A stretch of 64,000 nt of DNA. It comes from Verrucomicrobiota bacterium. Lineage in GTDB: Bacteria > Verrucomicrobiota > Verrucomicrobiia > Chthoniobacterales > UBA10450. Of this stretch, positions 48,947-58,555 are shown in pieces. Every line of letters begins with the position of its first letter. Positions within the stretch are counted from its first letter, which is position 1. The position numbers and the translations under genes are program-made. The stretch covers positions 1 through 64,000 of the forward strand of contig QHNH01000014.1 of assembly GCA_003218375.1 (NCBI GenBank), given 5' to 3'. The notes below the pieces were generated by a model. It searched no databases and had not been told where the DNA came from. It saw only the letters and a program-made list of their open reading frames with translations.

Positions 48947-49693
48947 ATGCAACTGCTCATCGTCCACGACGACGCTGAGGTGGGAGAACAGTTGGCCGGA
49001 ATGGTGGCCGACTACACCGAGCACGCCTGCGACCTGGTGGAGAGCGATGCGGCCGCGCAGCAGTGGGCGCAAAAACACGCGCGCTGCGATCTTTTGCTGG
49101 CGCAGCTCGACGGCAACGGAGTGGATGGATTGACCCTCGGCGGCGCGCTCAGCGAAATTTTCCCCGGGCTCCAGGTTTTATTTCTTCCGGCCTACCTGGC
49201 CGCGGAACAACGGCTTGAGATTAGCCGCACCAAAGTCTTTCCGGAACCGATCGACGGCGAGCGCCTGCTGGAAGCGATCGAAACCGCGGCCGGCGCGGAA
49301 CGAGGCGCGCCGGATTTGTTTCACGTCCTCGACGTGCTCCAGATGTGTTGCCTGAGCAAACGGAGCGGCGCGGTCCAGATCGTCAAGGAAAGCCAGGTGG
49401 GAATTGTCTATCTGCGCGACGGCAAGATCGTGCACGCGGAAGGCGCGGTGACGCGCGGGACGGAAGCGCTCCTGGAAGTTGCGGGCTGGGGCGACATTGA
49501 ATTTGCCTACGACGCTTCGGTGCGGGCCGCGGAAACGATCTCGACTCCCTGGGATGAAGCGCTGGTTCAGGCGGTTGTGCAGCATCAAAAAAGCAAGACG
49601 GGCGAAGCGGCGCCAGCGAAAATCGAAGAGCGAATTACCGAAGGAGCGCCGCCGAGAAAGCGCGGGTTCTTCGCCGCGCTCCGGCGGAATTGA
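48947..49693 (+). CDS. Degenerate receiver-like domain plus DUF4388/PATAN-like domain
   Basis: N-terminal LLIVHDDAEVGEQLA...; C-terminal FHVLDVLQMCCLSKRSGAVQIVKESQVGIVYLRDGKIVHAE. Confidence 0.7.
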   Translation: MQLLIVHDDAEVGEQLAGMVADYTEHACDLVESDAAAQQWAQKHARCDLLLAQLDGNGVDGLTLGGALSEIFPGLQVLFLPAYLAAEQRLEISRTKVFPEPIDGERLLEAIETAAGAERGAPDLFHVLDVLQMCCLSKRSGAVQIVKESQVGIVYLRDGKIVHAEGAVTRGTEALLEVAGWGDIEFAYDASVRAAETISTPWDEALVQAVVQHQKSKTGEAAPAKIEERITEGAPPRKRGFFAALRRN

Positions 49694-49751
49694 AGCTTCG
49701 AGTTTGTTGCGCTCTTCCCGATGGCGACAAGATGCTTTATCCTTGGCGCCG

Positions 49752-50630
49752 ATGACGAAGTTCAGGATTCAGCTCGCCGCGCTTTTGTTTTTGGCGGCGA
49801 CGGCGCAGGCCCAAATCCAAGTGGAGCTGAGTTTCAAACGCCTCCAGTACATCGCCCACGAACCGATCCTGGCCACGGTCAAGATCGCGAACAATTCCGG
49901 GCGCGACATCGATCTGCAGGACGATAGCGGGCAGCACTGGTTCGGCTTCGAAATCAACGCTGGCGAAGGCCGGCTCCTGGCGCCGCTCCGACAAGAGGCG
50001 GCCGAGCCCGCGCTCCACATCGAGGCCGGCAAAACCGTCACGCGAAAAATCAACCTCACCTCGCTTTATCCGGTGCACGATTTCGGCGCCTATCATGTGC
50101 GCGCCAATGTCTACTTCCCCGACCTGAACAAATTCTTTTATTCGGCCACGAAAGTTTTTCAGGTGACCGATGCGCGGGCGATCTGGCAGAAGACCGTCGG
50201 CGTGCCGGAGGGAATGCCGGGCGCGGGCGAAGTGCGCACTTACTCGCTCCTCTCGAACCGTTTCGTGGATCACACCTCGCTTTACGTCCGGGTGGAAAAC
50301 AGAAACAGCGGCGTCGTTTACACCACCTACTCGTTAGGCCGGATCATCTCGAACGAAGATCCGCAGGCCGAGATCGACCGCGCCAACCAGCTCCATGTTC
50401 TCCATTGCGCCGCGCCGCGAAATTGGGCTTATTCCCACGTGGGGCTCAATGGGGAACTTCTCGCGCACTCGACTTTTCTCGAAACAAAGACTCGCCCGCG
50501 TTTGCGGCATACGCCCGATGGCAGTATCGCGGTGAGTGGCGGAATGCTTGATGTCCCCATCGCCGAGTCGAAGCGCAGTCCCGCGCCGAAGTTGTCCGAG
50601 CGTCCGCCGGCCAACACCGCGGACGACTAA
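49752..50630 (+). CDS. Secreted hypothetical protein
   Basis: Signal peptide MTKFRIQLAALLFLAATAQAQ, beta-rich body. Confidence 0.65.
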   Translation: MTKFRIQLAALLFLAATAQAQIQVELSFKRLQYIAHEPILATVKIANNSGRDIDLQDDSGQHWFGFEINAGEGRLLAPLRQEAAEPALHIEAGKTVTRKINLTSLYPVHDFGAYHVRANVYFPDLNKFFYSATKVFQVTDARAIWQKTVGVPEGMPGAGEVRTYSLLSNRFVDHTSLYVRVENRNSGVVYTTYSLGRIISNEDPQAEIDRANQLHVLHCAAPRNWAYSHVGLNGELLAHSTFLETKTRPRLRHTPDGSIAVSGGMLDVPIAESKRSPAPKLSERPPANTADD

Positions 50631-50652
50631 GAATCATCGGCAGCTCTTCTTC

Positions 50653-51450
50653 ATGAATCGGTCTCGCTCTATTCTCATCTCAGCTTTCGCCGGATTGCTC
50701 GCTTTCACCGCCTCCGCCCTGGGCCAATCAAGGACCATCGTGATCGACGCCGGTCATGGCGGGTACGATCGAGGTGGCGTTCCGGGCCAGCGCATCAGTG
50801 AGAAAGACAAGACCCTCGATGTCGCGCAACGCCTGAAGCGCATTCTCCAGGCGGACGGCTACCGGGTGATCATGACCCGGGACAGCGACGTCTTTATTCC
50901 ATTGCCCACGCGGGTCGCGATCGCGAACTCGTACCGCGGCGCGAGTTTCGTTTCCATTCATTTCAACTGCGCGTCGCGCGTCGGGGCCAACGGCATCGAG
51001 ACTTATTATTACCGCAGCGACAGCGCGTCGCTGGCCGCGAGCATTCATCGCAACGTCGTTTCCGGTGCTCCCACTGAAAATCGCGGCATCCGGCGCCGCG
51101 GGTTTTACGTGCTGCGGCGCACGGCCATTCCGTCAGTCCTGGTGGAATGCGGGTTCCTCACTAACCCGACGGAAGGCCGACTGGCTCTGACTGGGGACTA
51201 CCGGCAAAGACTGGCCGAGCAAATCGCGAGAGGAATTCGGCGGCAGCCCGCACCCTATGTGCGCGCGCTGACGCCGAGTCTGCGCAGCGTTTCGCTCGGA
51301 AACGATTTCGTCCGGGTGCCGGCGGAGAGTTTCAGCCGGAGCCGGAAACGATCGTCGAAATCGGCGCGCACTCATCGCAGCAGCAAGAACAGAAAAAGCG
51401 AGAGCAGCACGCCCCGGAAAAAGAAGAAAAAGAAAAGTTCGGAGGAGTAA
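50653..51450 (+). CDS. N-acetylmuramoyl-L-alanine amidase (Amidase_3)
   Basis: IVIDAGHGGYDRGGVPGQRISEKDKTLDVAQRLK...SIHFNCASR...VLVECGFLTNPTEG; Lys/Arg-rich tail. Confidence 0.93.
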   Translation: MNRSRSILISAFAGLLAFTASALGQSRTIVIDAGHGGYDRGGVPGQRISEKDKTLDVAQRLKRILQADGYRVIMTRDSDVFIPLPTRVAIANSYRGASFVSIHFNCASRVGANGIETYYYRSDSASLAASIHRNVVSGAPTENRGIRRRGFYVLRRTAIPSVLVECGFLTNPTEGRLALTGDYRQRLAEQIARGIRRQPAPYVRALTPSLRSVSLGNDFVRVPAESFSRSRKRSSKSARTHRSSKNRKSESSTPRKKKKKKSSEE

Positions 51451-52935
51451 TTGGAATCGCCGATCGTAAGCGCCGCCGCGATGCGAGCGGCGGAAGAAGC
51501 CGTGTTCGCGAGCGGTGTCGAGGTGGAAGCGCTGATGGATCGCGCCGGCGCCGGCGTGGCCGCGGCGGTGCGGCAGTTTTTTCCCCGAGCCGGCAGGGCG
51601 ATTGTTTTTGTCGGGAAAGGTCATAATGGCGGCGACGCGCTGGTGGCAGCAACGTGTCTCAAACAGGCCGGCTGGGAAATTGATCTGCGGCTGATTTTTC
51701 CTGAGTCGGATTGCGCGGAACTGACGCGGAAGAAACTTGGCGACTTTCGGAGGGACGAGCTTCCGCTCGTCGACGGACTCGCCGCGGCGAGTCCCTCCGA
51801 TTTAATCGTCCTCGACGGGTTGCTGGGTCTCGGCGCGAAACATCTGTTGCGCGAGCCGGTGCGGACCGCGGCCCAGGAAATCAACCGCCTTCGTCGCGAA
51901 CAAAACGCGTTCGTCTTTGCTGTTGATCTGCCGACGGGCCTCGATGGCGACACCGGCGAGACCGATCCCGATTGCGTGGCAGCCAATTGCACGATCACGA
52001 TTGGCTTCGCCAAACATGGCCTCGTGATCGATGGCGCGATCGATCTCGTGGGCCGCCTCGAGATCGTCGCGCTCCGCGACGTGGTCATCGCGCCGTCGCC
52101 GGCCAATGACCTCGTGGCCTGCGCTCATTCGCTCCGCGAGCTTTTGCCGCGCCGGAAATTCAGCGCCTATAAAAATGAATTCGGACGGATCGGAGTCATC
52201 GCCGGCTCGCCCGGATTTGTCGGCGCCGCGTTGATGACCACGGAAGGCGCGTTGCGTGCGGGAGCAGGTCTGGTGGAACTGTTCGTTCCGCGAGATATTT
52301 ATTCGATCGTGGCGGCGGCGGCCCCAGCGGAAGCGATGGTCAAACCGGTCCGATCTTATCGCGATTTGCTCGAGGAAAAAATCGATGTTTGGGCGCTCGG
52401 CCCCGGCCTGGGCAAAGCGGAAGCGAAAGATCTTCTGAAAGTGATCGAGCGCGCTCCGGCCCCGATGGTGGTCGATGCCGACGGGTTGAACATTCTTTCC
52501 GACGAGGTCGAGATTTTGAAACGGTGCGCCGGGCCGCGTCTCCTCACGCCGCATCCTGGCGAAATGAAACGGCTTTTCGATCCTGGAAAAATGTCACGAG
52601 CCGGGACGGCGAAGAATTTCACCGACTCGTTTCCAGTGACGCTGCTGCTCAAGGGCGCGAGAACAATCGTTGCCGAACGGGGCCATCCGCTGAGCTACAA
52701 TTCGACGGGCAATCCCGGAATGGCGACCGGCGGAATGGGCGACGTCCTCACTGGGGTTTGCGCCGGATTGATCGGGCAAGGTCTTTCGCTTTACGACGCG
52801 GCCCGAGTCGGCGCGTGGAGTTGCGGTCGCGCCGCGGAGATCGCGATTTTCGAGCACGGCGAAAGCGAACAATCGCTGCTGCCGCGCCATGTGACCAAAA
52901 ATCTCGGTCGCGCTTTTGGGGAACTTCTTCTGTAG
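51451..52935 (+). CDS. nnrD: Bifunctional NAD(P)H-hydrate epimerase/ADP-dependent dehydratase (carries a candidate in-frame repeat insertion)
   Basis: YjeF_N FVGKGHNGGDALVAA; kinase-like domain ALGPGLGK, DADGLNIL, LTPHPGEM, NPGMATGGMGDVLTG. Confidence 0.92.
   Translation: MESPIVSAAAMRAAEEAVFASGVEVEALMDRAGAGVAAAVRQFFPRAGRAIVFVGKGHNGGDALVAATCLKQAGWEIDLRLIFPESDCAELTRKKLGDFRRDELPLVDGLAAASPSDLIVLDGLLGLGAKHLLREPVRTAAQEINRLRREQNAFVFAVDLPTGLDGDTGETDPDCVAANCTITIGFAKHGLVIDGAIDLVGRLEIVALRDVVIAPSPANDLVACAHSLRELLPRRKFSAYKNEFGRIGVIAGSPGFVGAALMTTEGALRAGAGLVELFVPRDIYSIVAAAAPAEAMVKPVRSYRDLLEEKIDVWALGPGLGKAEAKDLLKVIERAPAPMVVDADGLNILSDEVEILKRCAGPRLLTPHPGEMKRLFDPGKMSRAGTAKNFTDSFPVTLLLKGARTIVAERGHPLSYNSTGNPGMATGGMGDVLTGVCAGLIGQGLSLYDAARVGAWSCGRAAEIAIFEHGESEQSLLPRHVTKNLGRAFGELLL
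51747..51800. repeat. Family B element inside nnrD (54 nt)
   Basis: TCGGAGGGACGAGCTTCCGCTCGTCGACGGACTCGCCGCGGCGAGTCCCTCCGA. Confidence 0.88.
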
Positions 52936-53008
52936 CCGCTTCGCTATGCGAAGCGCGAGATGAATCTACGCCGCACGCCACGCCGCCCATAGGGCGGCGG
53001 CTACAGAA
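52928..53008. repeat. Family A bipartite palindrome; supplies the nnrD stop codon
   Basis: TTCTGTAGCCGCTTCGCTATGCGAAGCG ... CGCCGCCCATAGGGCGGCGGCTACAGAA; TAG at 52933-52935. Confidence 0.9.
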
Positions 53009-53010
53009 GA

Positions 53011-55041
53011 TCAGTGCTCTGCCAGCAGTTTCTGGAAGCGCGGATCGTTTCGCACGGGATCCCATTGCCAGCGTTTTCGGAGATCGTTGTAGGTGATGCA
53101 GCAATTCGTGTTATCGACCGGGAACGGTGAGGCGAGCCCGCGCTCGAGCAGGGGCAGCGCCAAATCGAGATCGCCGGTGCGCGCGTAAATCATCGCCAAG
53201 AAACCATTCATCCAGGGTGCGTTCACGGCGTCCCTCGATGCCGGCTCGAGTTCCACCGCGCGGCGGCCTTCCCGGATCGCATCCTCCTTCCGGCCCATGA
53301 AAGAATAAAGAAGGCCGAGATTGGCGTGCCGCAGGCCAGTCGTGGGAGCTTCGCGGACAGCTGCTTCAAACGCGGGCAGCGCTGTGGCAAACTGAGTTTG
53401 GGCGGCGCCGGTATCGCCGCGGGCCAACGCCGTGCAACCGCGGAAGAAACTCTTTGGCACCGGCATTCCATCGGATTGAAAAACGTCCAGCGGATAGGCG
53501 GCCATCGCGCGATCCGCTGCGGGATAATCGCGTTCGAGCATCGCCAGGTCCCAGCGCGCCCTGGTTACAAGTCCGGAGGGATCGACGCCGGCGGGGATTT
53601 TCGTGAGCGCGGTTTTCAATGCCTCGGTTTTTCCGCTCTCGTAAAGATCGATGTAGGCGCGGTTGATCTTGAAGTTTGCTGAATCGGGTGCGAGCACAAC
53701 GACCCGATCGTACATTTGCGCCGCCTGCCGCCAATCGTGCACGAAAGCAAAAGTGAACGCGATTTCAGACGCGACGTTCGCGTTTCCGGGATCGAGCGTC
53801 TCGCTTTTCTTGAGCAGCTCGAGATTATCCTTCCATTTCCCCTGGCGGCGCCGGATCGCGGCGGCGACGTAACCGATCTCGCTGTCGTTAGGCAGGGCGG
53901 CGGAAGCCATCCGCAATTGCTCGAGCGCCTTTTCGTAGTTCGCCTCCGTCCAATAATAATAAAGCCCGAGAGCAAGGTGACCTTCGCCAAGGTCGGGCTT
54001 CAACGCGATTGCCTTGTCCGCGTTCTTTTTTATCTGGGCCTTCCGTTCATCGGTCGGATCGAACCAATGATAAATGCGGGCGAGCGTGGCCGAGAGCCGC
54101 GCATGGGCGAGCGCAAACGAAGGATCGTGCTGGATCGCTTCGGCGTAGAGCCGTTCCGCGAGCTTGAAATCCTCGAACAAGCGATCCGGATTCGATTCGT
54201 AAGCGCGCGCTTTCAGGTAAAGCACGTAGGCGTCGGGGTTCTCAGTCGGTTTGGTCACGACCCGGTCTTTCTCTGCCGGGCTCAGGGTGGCCCGCAACTC
54301 GGAGGCAATTTCCGAGGCCAGTTCGCCCTGCAAGCCCAGCGAATCCGCCAGCGGCCGGTCGTAGCGTTTCGCCCAGAGATGCCGGTCGTTCCGCGCGTCG
54401 ATCAACTGCACACTGACCACGACGCGGCCCTCGCCACGGCGCACGCTTCCTTCGAGGACGTTCACCACGCCCAGCGCCTTCGCGATCTGCGGCAGATTGT
54501 TTTTCGCCGCGCCGCGGTACGGCATGACCGACGTGCGGCTGATCACCTTCAAGTCGTGAATCTTTGCCAGGCTCGTGAGGATGTCGTCCTGGATGCCGTC
54601 GGCAAAAAACGCATTCTCCTTGTCATCGCTAAAATTCTCGAACGGGAGTACCGCGATGCTTTTCTCAGGAACGTCGGAGGCCTTCTCACTCGGGTAAAAT
54701 CGCTGGTAAACCAAAAAGAAGACGGCGCAGAGCAGGACCGCGATGATCAGGAAATCAAGTTTCGGCCCGGTCTGCCGCTTGATGGATTTTTCTGCGACGA
54801 CCGCTTCGGTGCGTTTGATTCCCTCCGGCGTCAGCTCGTAAGCCCAGGCGAGGATCAGGGCGACGGGAAAACCGAGCGCGAGGAGCACAATGACGAGGCG
54901 CACGCACCAGTTCGGAATCTCCAGGACCGGAAAGACCTGGGTAGCGATCTGGATGATGAGCCACGCGACGATCGCGTAGGCGGCGGCGACCCTGTAAACA
55001 TTCCGCCGGCGGAGCTCGTCGAAAAAGCTGTTGGGATTCAT
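53011..55041 (-). CDS. Membrane-anchored TolB/FlgO-like N-domain plus TPR protein
   Basis: FFDELRRRNVYRVAAAYAIVAWLIIQIATQVFP; SIAVLPFENFSDDKENAFFADGIQDDILTSLAKI; multiple TPRs. Confidence 0.83.
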   Translation of the reverse strand: MNPNSFFDELRRRNVYRVAAAYAIVAWLIIQIATQVFPVLEIPNWCVRLVIVLLALGFPVALILAWAYELTPEGIKRTEAVVAEKSIKRQTGPKLDFLIIAVLLCAVFFLVYQRFYPSEKASDVPEKSIAVLPFENFSDDKENAFFADGIQDDILTSLAKIHDLKVISRTSVMPYRGAAKNNLPQIAKALGVVNVLEGSVRRGEGRVVVSVQLIDARNDRHLWAKRYDRPLADSLGLQGELASEIASELRATLSPAEKDRVVTKPTENPDAYVLYLKARAYESNPDRLFEDFKLAERLYAEAIQHDPSFALAHARLSATLARIYHWFDPTDERKAQIKKNADKAIALKPDLGEGHLALGLYYYWTEANYEKALEQLRMASAALPNDSEIGYVAAAIRRRQGKWKDNLELLKKSETLDPGNANVASEIAFTFAFVHDWRQAAQMYDRVVVLAPDSANFKINRAYIDLYESGKTEALKTALTKIPAGVDPSGLVTRARWDLAMLERDYPAADRAMAAYPLDVFQSDGMPVPKSFFRGCTALARGDTGAAQTQFATALPAFEAAVREAPTTGLRHANLGLLYSFMGRKEDAIREGRRAVELEPASRDAVNAPWMNGFLAMIYARTGDLDLALPLLERGLASPFPVDNTNCCITYNDLRKRWQWDPVRNDPRFQKLLAEH

Positions 55042-55142
55042 ACCGGGTCGCCGGGAATTAGTAGCGCGCTTCCCAAGCGTGGCGAGTTAAAAGCGAGATT
55101 TCGGCTGGAGCGCGGGATGCGCTTGTTGTGCTACTTTGCCGG

Positions 55143-57389
55143 ATGGCGTTCGAGCTCGAATCCAACTACAAACCGCGCGGCGACCAGAGCCAGGCGATCG
55201 CGAAGCTCTTGAAATCGATCGAGGCCGGCAACCGTCATCAGACGCTCCTCGGGGTCACGGGATCGGGCAAAACGTTCACGATGGCGAATGTCATTCGCGA
55301 GCTGGACCGGCCGGCGCTCATCATTTCGCATAACAAGACGCTCGCCGCGCAGCTCTACTCGGAGTTCAAGCAGTTCTTCCCGCGGAACGCGGTGGAATAT
55401 TTCGTGAGTTACTTCGATTACTACCAGCCGGAAGCCTACATCCCGCGGTCCGACACCTACATCGAAAAGGATTCGTCCATAAACGAGGAGATCGAGCGGC
55501 TCCGGCTTTCCGCGACGAGCGCGCTCCTTTCCCGGCGCGACACCATCGTAGTCGCGAGCGTCTCATGCATTTACGGTGTGACTTCGCCGGAAGACTACCT
55601 GCGGATGCTGCTCACGGTGAAGAAGGGGCAGCAGATCAGCCGCGAAGCCGTTCTCGGCCGGCTCGTCGACATGCTCTACGAGCGTAACGATATGAATTTC
55701 TCGCGCGGCAAGTTCCGGGTCCGCGGCGACGTGGTCGAAGTTTATCCCGCGACGGCGGACGAGGAAGCGATCCGCCTGGAATTTTTTGGCGATGAGATCG
55801 ACGCGATCACGCGGTTCGATCCGCTGACCGGGCACGGGCGCGAGGGGCTGAGCGTGATTACTTTTTATCCCGCGAAACAATTCGTGACGCCGGCGGACAA
55901 GTTGAATCGCGCGCTCGCCTCGATCCGGAACGAGCTGGATCATCGCATCGTGGAGTTGGAATCGCAGAGCAGATTGCTCGAGGCGCAACGGCTGAAGATG
56001 CGAACGGAATACGACCTCGAAATGTTGCAGGAGATGGGGTTCTGCAACGGGATCGAGAATTATTCCCGCCATCTCTCGGGCCGGATGCCGGGGTCGAAGC
56101 CGTTCACGCTCCTCGATTTTTTCCCGAAGGATTTCCTGCTCGTGGTGGACGAGTCGCACGCCACGATCCCGCAGATCGGCGGGATGTACGAGGGCGATCG
56201 GTCGCGCAAGACGGTGCTGGTGGAATATGGCTTCCGGTTGCCGAGCGCGCTCGATAATCGGCCGCTGAATTTCAAGGAATTCATGGGGATGACGAACCAG
56301 ATCGCGTACGTGAGCGCGACGCCGGCGGAGTTTGAGATCAAGAACAGCATTGTCGGAAACAAGGATTATTTTCCGCATCGACGGGAAAGGATCGGGGAGG
56401 ACGAACCAGTTCCCTTCATGGTCGCAGGAGAGAATATTGTAGGGCAAGCGCATCGCTTGCCGAACGCGCGCACGGCAGGCGGAGCGCCTGCCCTACAAAT
56501 CTCTCGGACCGATCAACCTGTTCAAGAATTCGATGTCCACACGCCGGGTGCGCCGCTCGTCGTCGAGCAGATTATTCGGCCGACGGGATTGCTCGATCCG
56601 AAGATCACGCTCAAGCCGTTGAAGAGCCAGATCGACGAGACGATCGAGCTCTGCCGGCAGCGAGTGGAGAAACAGGAGCGCGTCCTGGTTACTACCCTGA
56701 CGAAACGGACGGCGGAAGATTTGTCGGATTACCTGCGCGATGTCGGATTGAAGGTGCGCTATCTGCACAGCGACATCGATACGATCGAGCGCGTTGAGAT
56801 TTTGCGCGGTCTGCGCGCGGCGGACTTCGACATTCTGGTCGGGATCAATTTACTCCGGGAAGGGCTCGATCTGCCGGAGGTATCGCTCGTCTGCATTCTC
56901 GATGCGGATAAGGAAGGTTTTTTGCGGAGCCAGACATCGCTCATCCAGACGGCGGGTCGCGCGGCGCGCCACATCAATGGGGAAGTGGTGCTTTTCGCCG
57001 ACACGGTGACGCAAAGCATGCAGGCTTTGATTTCGATCTCGGATTACCGGCGGACAAAACAAATGGAGTACAACGAGAAGCACGGGATTACGCCCACCAC
57101 CGTGCGCCGCGCCGTGCAGGAAAGTTTGCATACGATTTTGCGGGGCCGGGAAATCGCGGCGTCAGTGATCCAGGAAGCCGGGGGCGATTTCAATCTCACC
57201 GAGTTGTTGCGCGAACTGGAGGAAGAAATGCAGACGGCCTCCGCGAACCTGGAGTTCGAGCGCGCCGCCTTGCTGCGCGACCAGATCATGGAAGTGAAGA
57301 GCGGCACCGGCCTGACGAAGATCGAGCCGAAGCGCAAGCCGGTGAAATACTCTCGCGGCGGCGCCCAGCGGCGGCGCTCACGCGTGTGA
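55143..57389 (+). CDS. uvrB: Excinuclease ABC subunit B (carries a candidate in-frame repeat insertion)
   Basis: [44 protein letters not shown], UvrB C-terminal motif. Confidence 0.96.
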   Translation: MAFELESNYKPRGDQSQAIAKLLKSIEAGNRHQTLLGVTGSGKTFTMANVIRELDRPALIISHNKTLAAQLYSEFKQFFPRNAVEYFVSYFDYYQPEAYIPRSDTYIEKDSSINEEIERLRLSATSALLSRRDTIVVASVSCIYGVTSPEDYLRMLLTVKKGQQISREAVLGRLVDMLYERNDMNFSRGKFRVRGDVVEVYPATADEEAIRLEFFGDEIDAITRFDPLTGHGREGLSVITFYPAKQFVTPADKLNRALASIRNELDHRIVELESQSRLLEAQRLKMRTEYDLEMLQEMGFCNGIENYSRHLSGRMPGSKPFTLLDFFPKDFLLVVDESHATIPQIGGMYEGDRSRKTVLVEYGFRLPSALDNRPLNFKEFMGMTNQIAYVSATPAEFEIKNSIVGNKDYFPHRRERIGEDEPVPFMVAGENIVGQAHRLPNARTAGGAPALQISRTDQPVQEFDVHTPGAPLVVEQIIRPTGLLDPKITLKPLKSQIDETIELCRQRVEKQERVLVTTLTKRTAEDLSDYLRDVGLKVRYLHSDIDTIERVEILRGLRAADFDILVGINLLREGLDLPEVSLVCILDADKEGFLRSQTSLIQTAGRAARHINGEVVLFADTVTQSMQALISISDYRRTKQMEYNEKHGITPTTVRRAVQESLHTILRGREIAASVIQEAGGDFNLTELLRELEEEMQTASANLEFERAALLRDQIMEVKSGTGLTKIEPKRKPVKYSRGGAQRRRSRV
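56437..56498. repeat. Family D element inside uvrB (about 62 nt)
   Basis: TTGTAGGGCAAGCGCATCGCTTGCC...GGCAGGCGGAGCGCCTGCCCTACAA. Confidence 0.88.
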
Positions 57390-57441
57390 TTCAGCCAAGA
57401 TAAACGGCGAGGCTCGCACGCAAGTAGCTCCTTGAGGGAGC

Positions 57442-58368
57442 ATGCTTTCTCTCGCAAAAATCGTTCTCGGCGCGGTTATGTTACTGGGTTTCGTTGGCCC
57501 GGCGTCGCTCGCGCAAGTGCCGATGCCGAGTCCCGGCCTGAACGCGTTGCCCGAAGTGGAATTCTCGCGTCTCAGCCAGCGCGATCCCAATCCGCTAGGT
57601 CAAAAGGCGCTCGCCATCCATCCCGAGCAATGGAAACACGCCGAGACCGAGCATTTCGTTTATCACTTCTCCGACCCGTTCACCGTCACCCCCGTTTCGG
57701 TGGAGGCGGAATTCCACTACCGGGTCGTCGCGAAGGCGCTCCAGCGCGAGCAACCCGCCGGCGATACAAAGTCACACATTTACATTTTTCAGACGGCGAC
57801 GGACTGGAAGCAGTTCCAGAGCATCGGGCGATTGGAGCCATGGACGGGAGGGATCCATTCCCAGGGAAGTCTCTTCATCCAGCGCAGCCCCGGCTTTACA
57901 GCGGGCGGCAATCTGCTCGGACACGAAATCGCGCATCTCGTCATGCATCGTTATTACCCGGACGGAATCCCGTGCTGGTTGGACGAAGGATTCGCCCAAT
58001 ACGTCTCGAAAGGCGCGCGGGCCAGTTATCTGCGCGCGCGCAACTACATCGCGAAGCCGCAGTCTCGCGCGGTTGACGAGGAGAAACTAATTCCGCTGGC
58101 GGAGTTGATGGCGATGACCTCTCCGCCAAACGATCGCGTAAAGACATTCTACGACGAATCGGAACGGCTGGTCCGGTTTCTCGCCTCGAGCGATAAAGCG
58201 AGTTTTCTCACCTTTCTCGATGCGCTCGGCCGGCACCAACCGTTCGAAACGGCGTTGCTTCAAAACTACGGCACAAAATTCCTGACCGCGGCAGCGCTCG
58301 AGGAAAAATTTCGCGAATACGCGTCGAAAGAGTTTGGAACTTCTTTGCAAGAGTCTGGCGGCGGCTAG
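57442..58368 (+). CDS. Secreted gluzincin-type metallopeptidase-like protein
   Basis: Signal peptide; NLLGHEIAHLVMHRYYPDGIPCWLDEGFAQYVS (HExxH plus downstream E). Confidence 0.75.
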   Translation: MLSLAKIVLGAVMLLGFVGPASLAQVPMPSPGLNALPEVEFSRLSQRDPNPLGQKALAIHPEQWKHAETEHFVYHFSDPFTVTPVSVEAEFHYRVVAKALQREQPAGDTKSHIYIFQTATDWKQFQSIGRLEPWTGGIHSQGSLFIQRSPGFTAGGNLLGHEIAHLVMHRYYPDGIPCWLDEGFAQYVSKGARASYLRARNYIAKPQSRAVDEEKLIPLAELMAMTSPPNDRVKTFYDESERLVRFLASSDKASFLTFLDALGRHQPFETALLQNYGTKFLTAAALEEKFREYASKEFGTSLQESGGG

Positions 58369-58405
58369 ATCCGCTAATCTCCGGGCGATGTCTGGCGAAA
58401 AATCT

Positions 58406-58517
58406 GGGTAGCGCACGCGTCTCGCGTGCCGGCGAAAGCGTCTCGCTTTCGCGAACTTTCCTAAAAGACTGTTTTGGCGAGACGCCAAAACCAACACGCG
58501 AGACGCGTGCGCTACCC
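58406..58517. repeat. Compound palindrome (GGGTAGCGCACGCGTCTCGCGTG...ACGCGTGCGCTACCC) with internal hairpins
   Basis: Outer arms plus GCGAAAGCGTCTCGCTTTCGC and GTTTTGGCGAGACGCCAAAAC. Confidence 0.88.
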
Positions 58518-58555
58518 GGTCCGCGCCTCGCCAGCCTTGTTAACATTGTTCGCGC

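Noticed and set aside
53716-55212. 498-aa forward ORF opposite the TPR protein
   Set aside because: The reverse strand carries the TolB-like N-domain and TPRs; the forward ORF is compositional.
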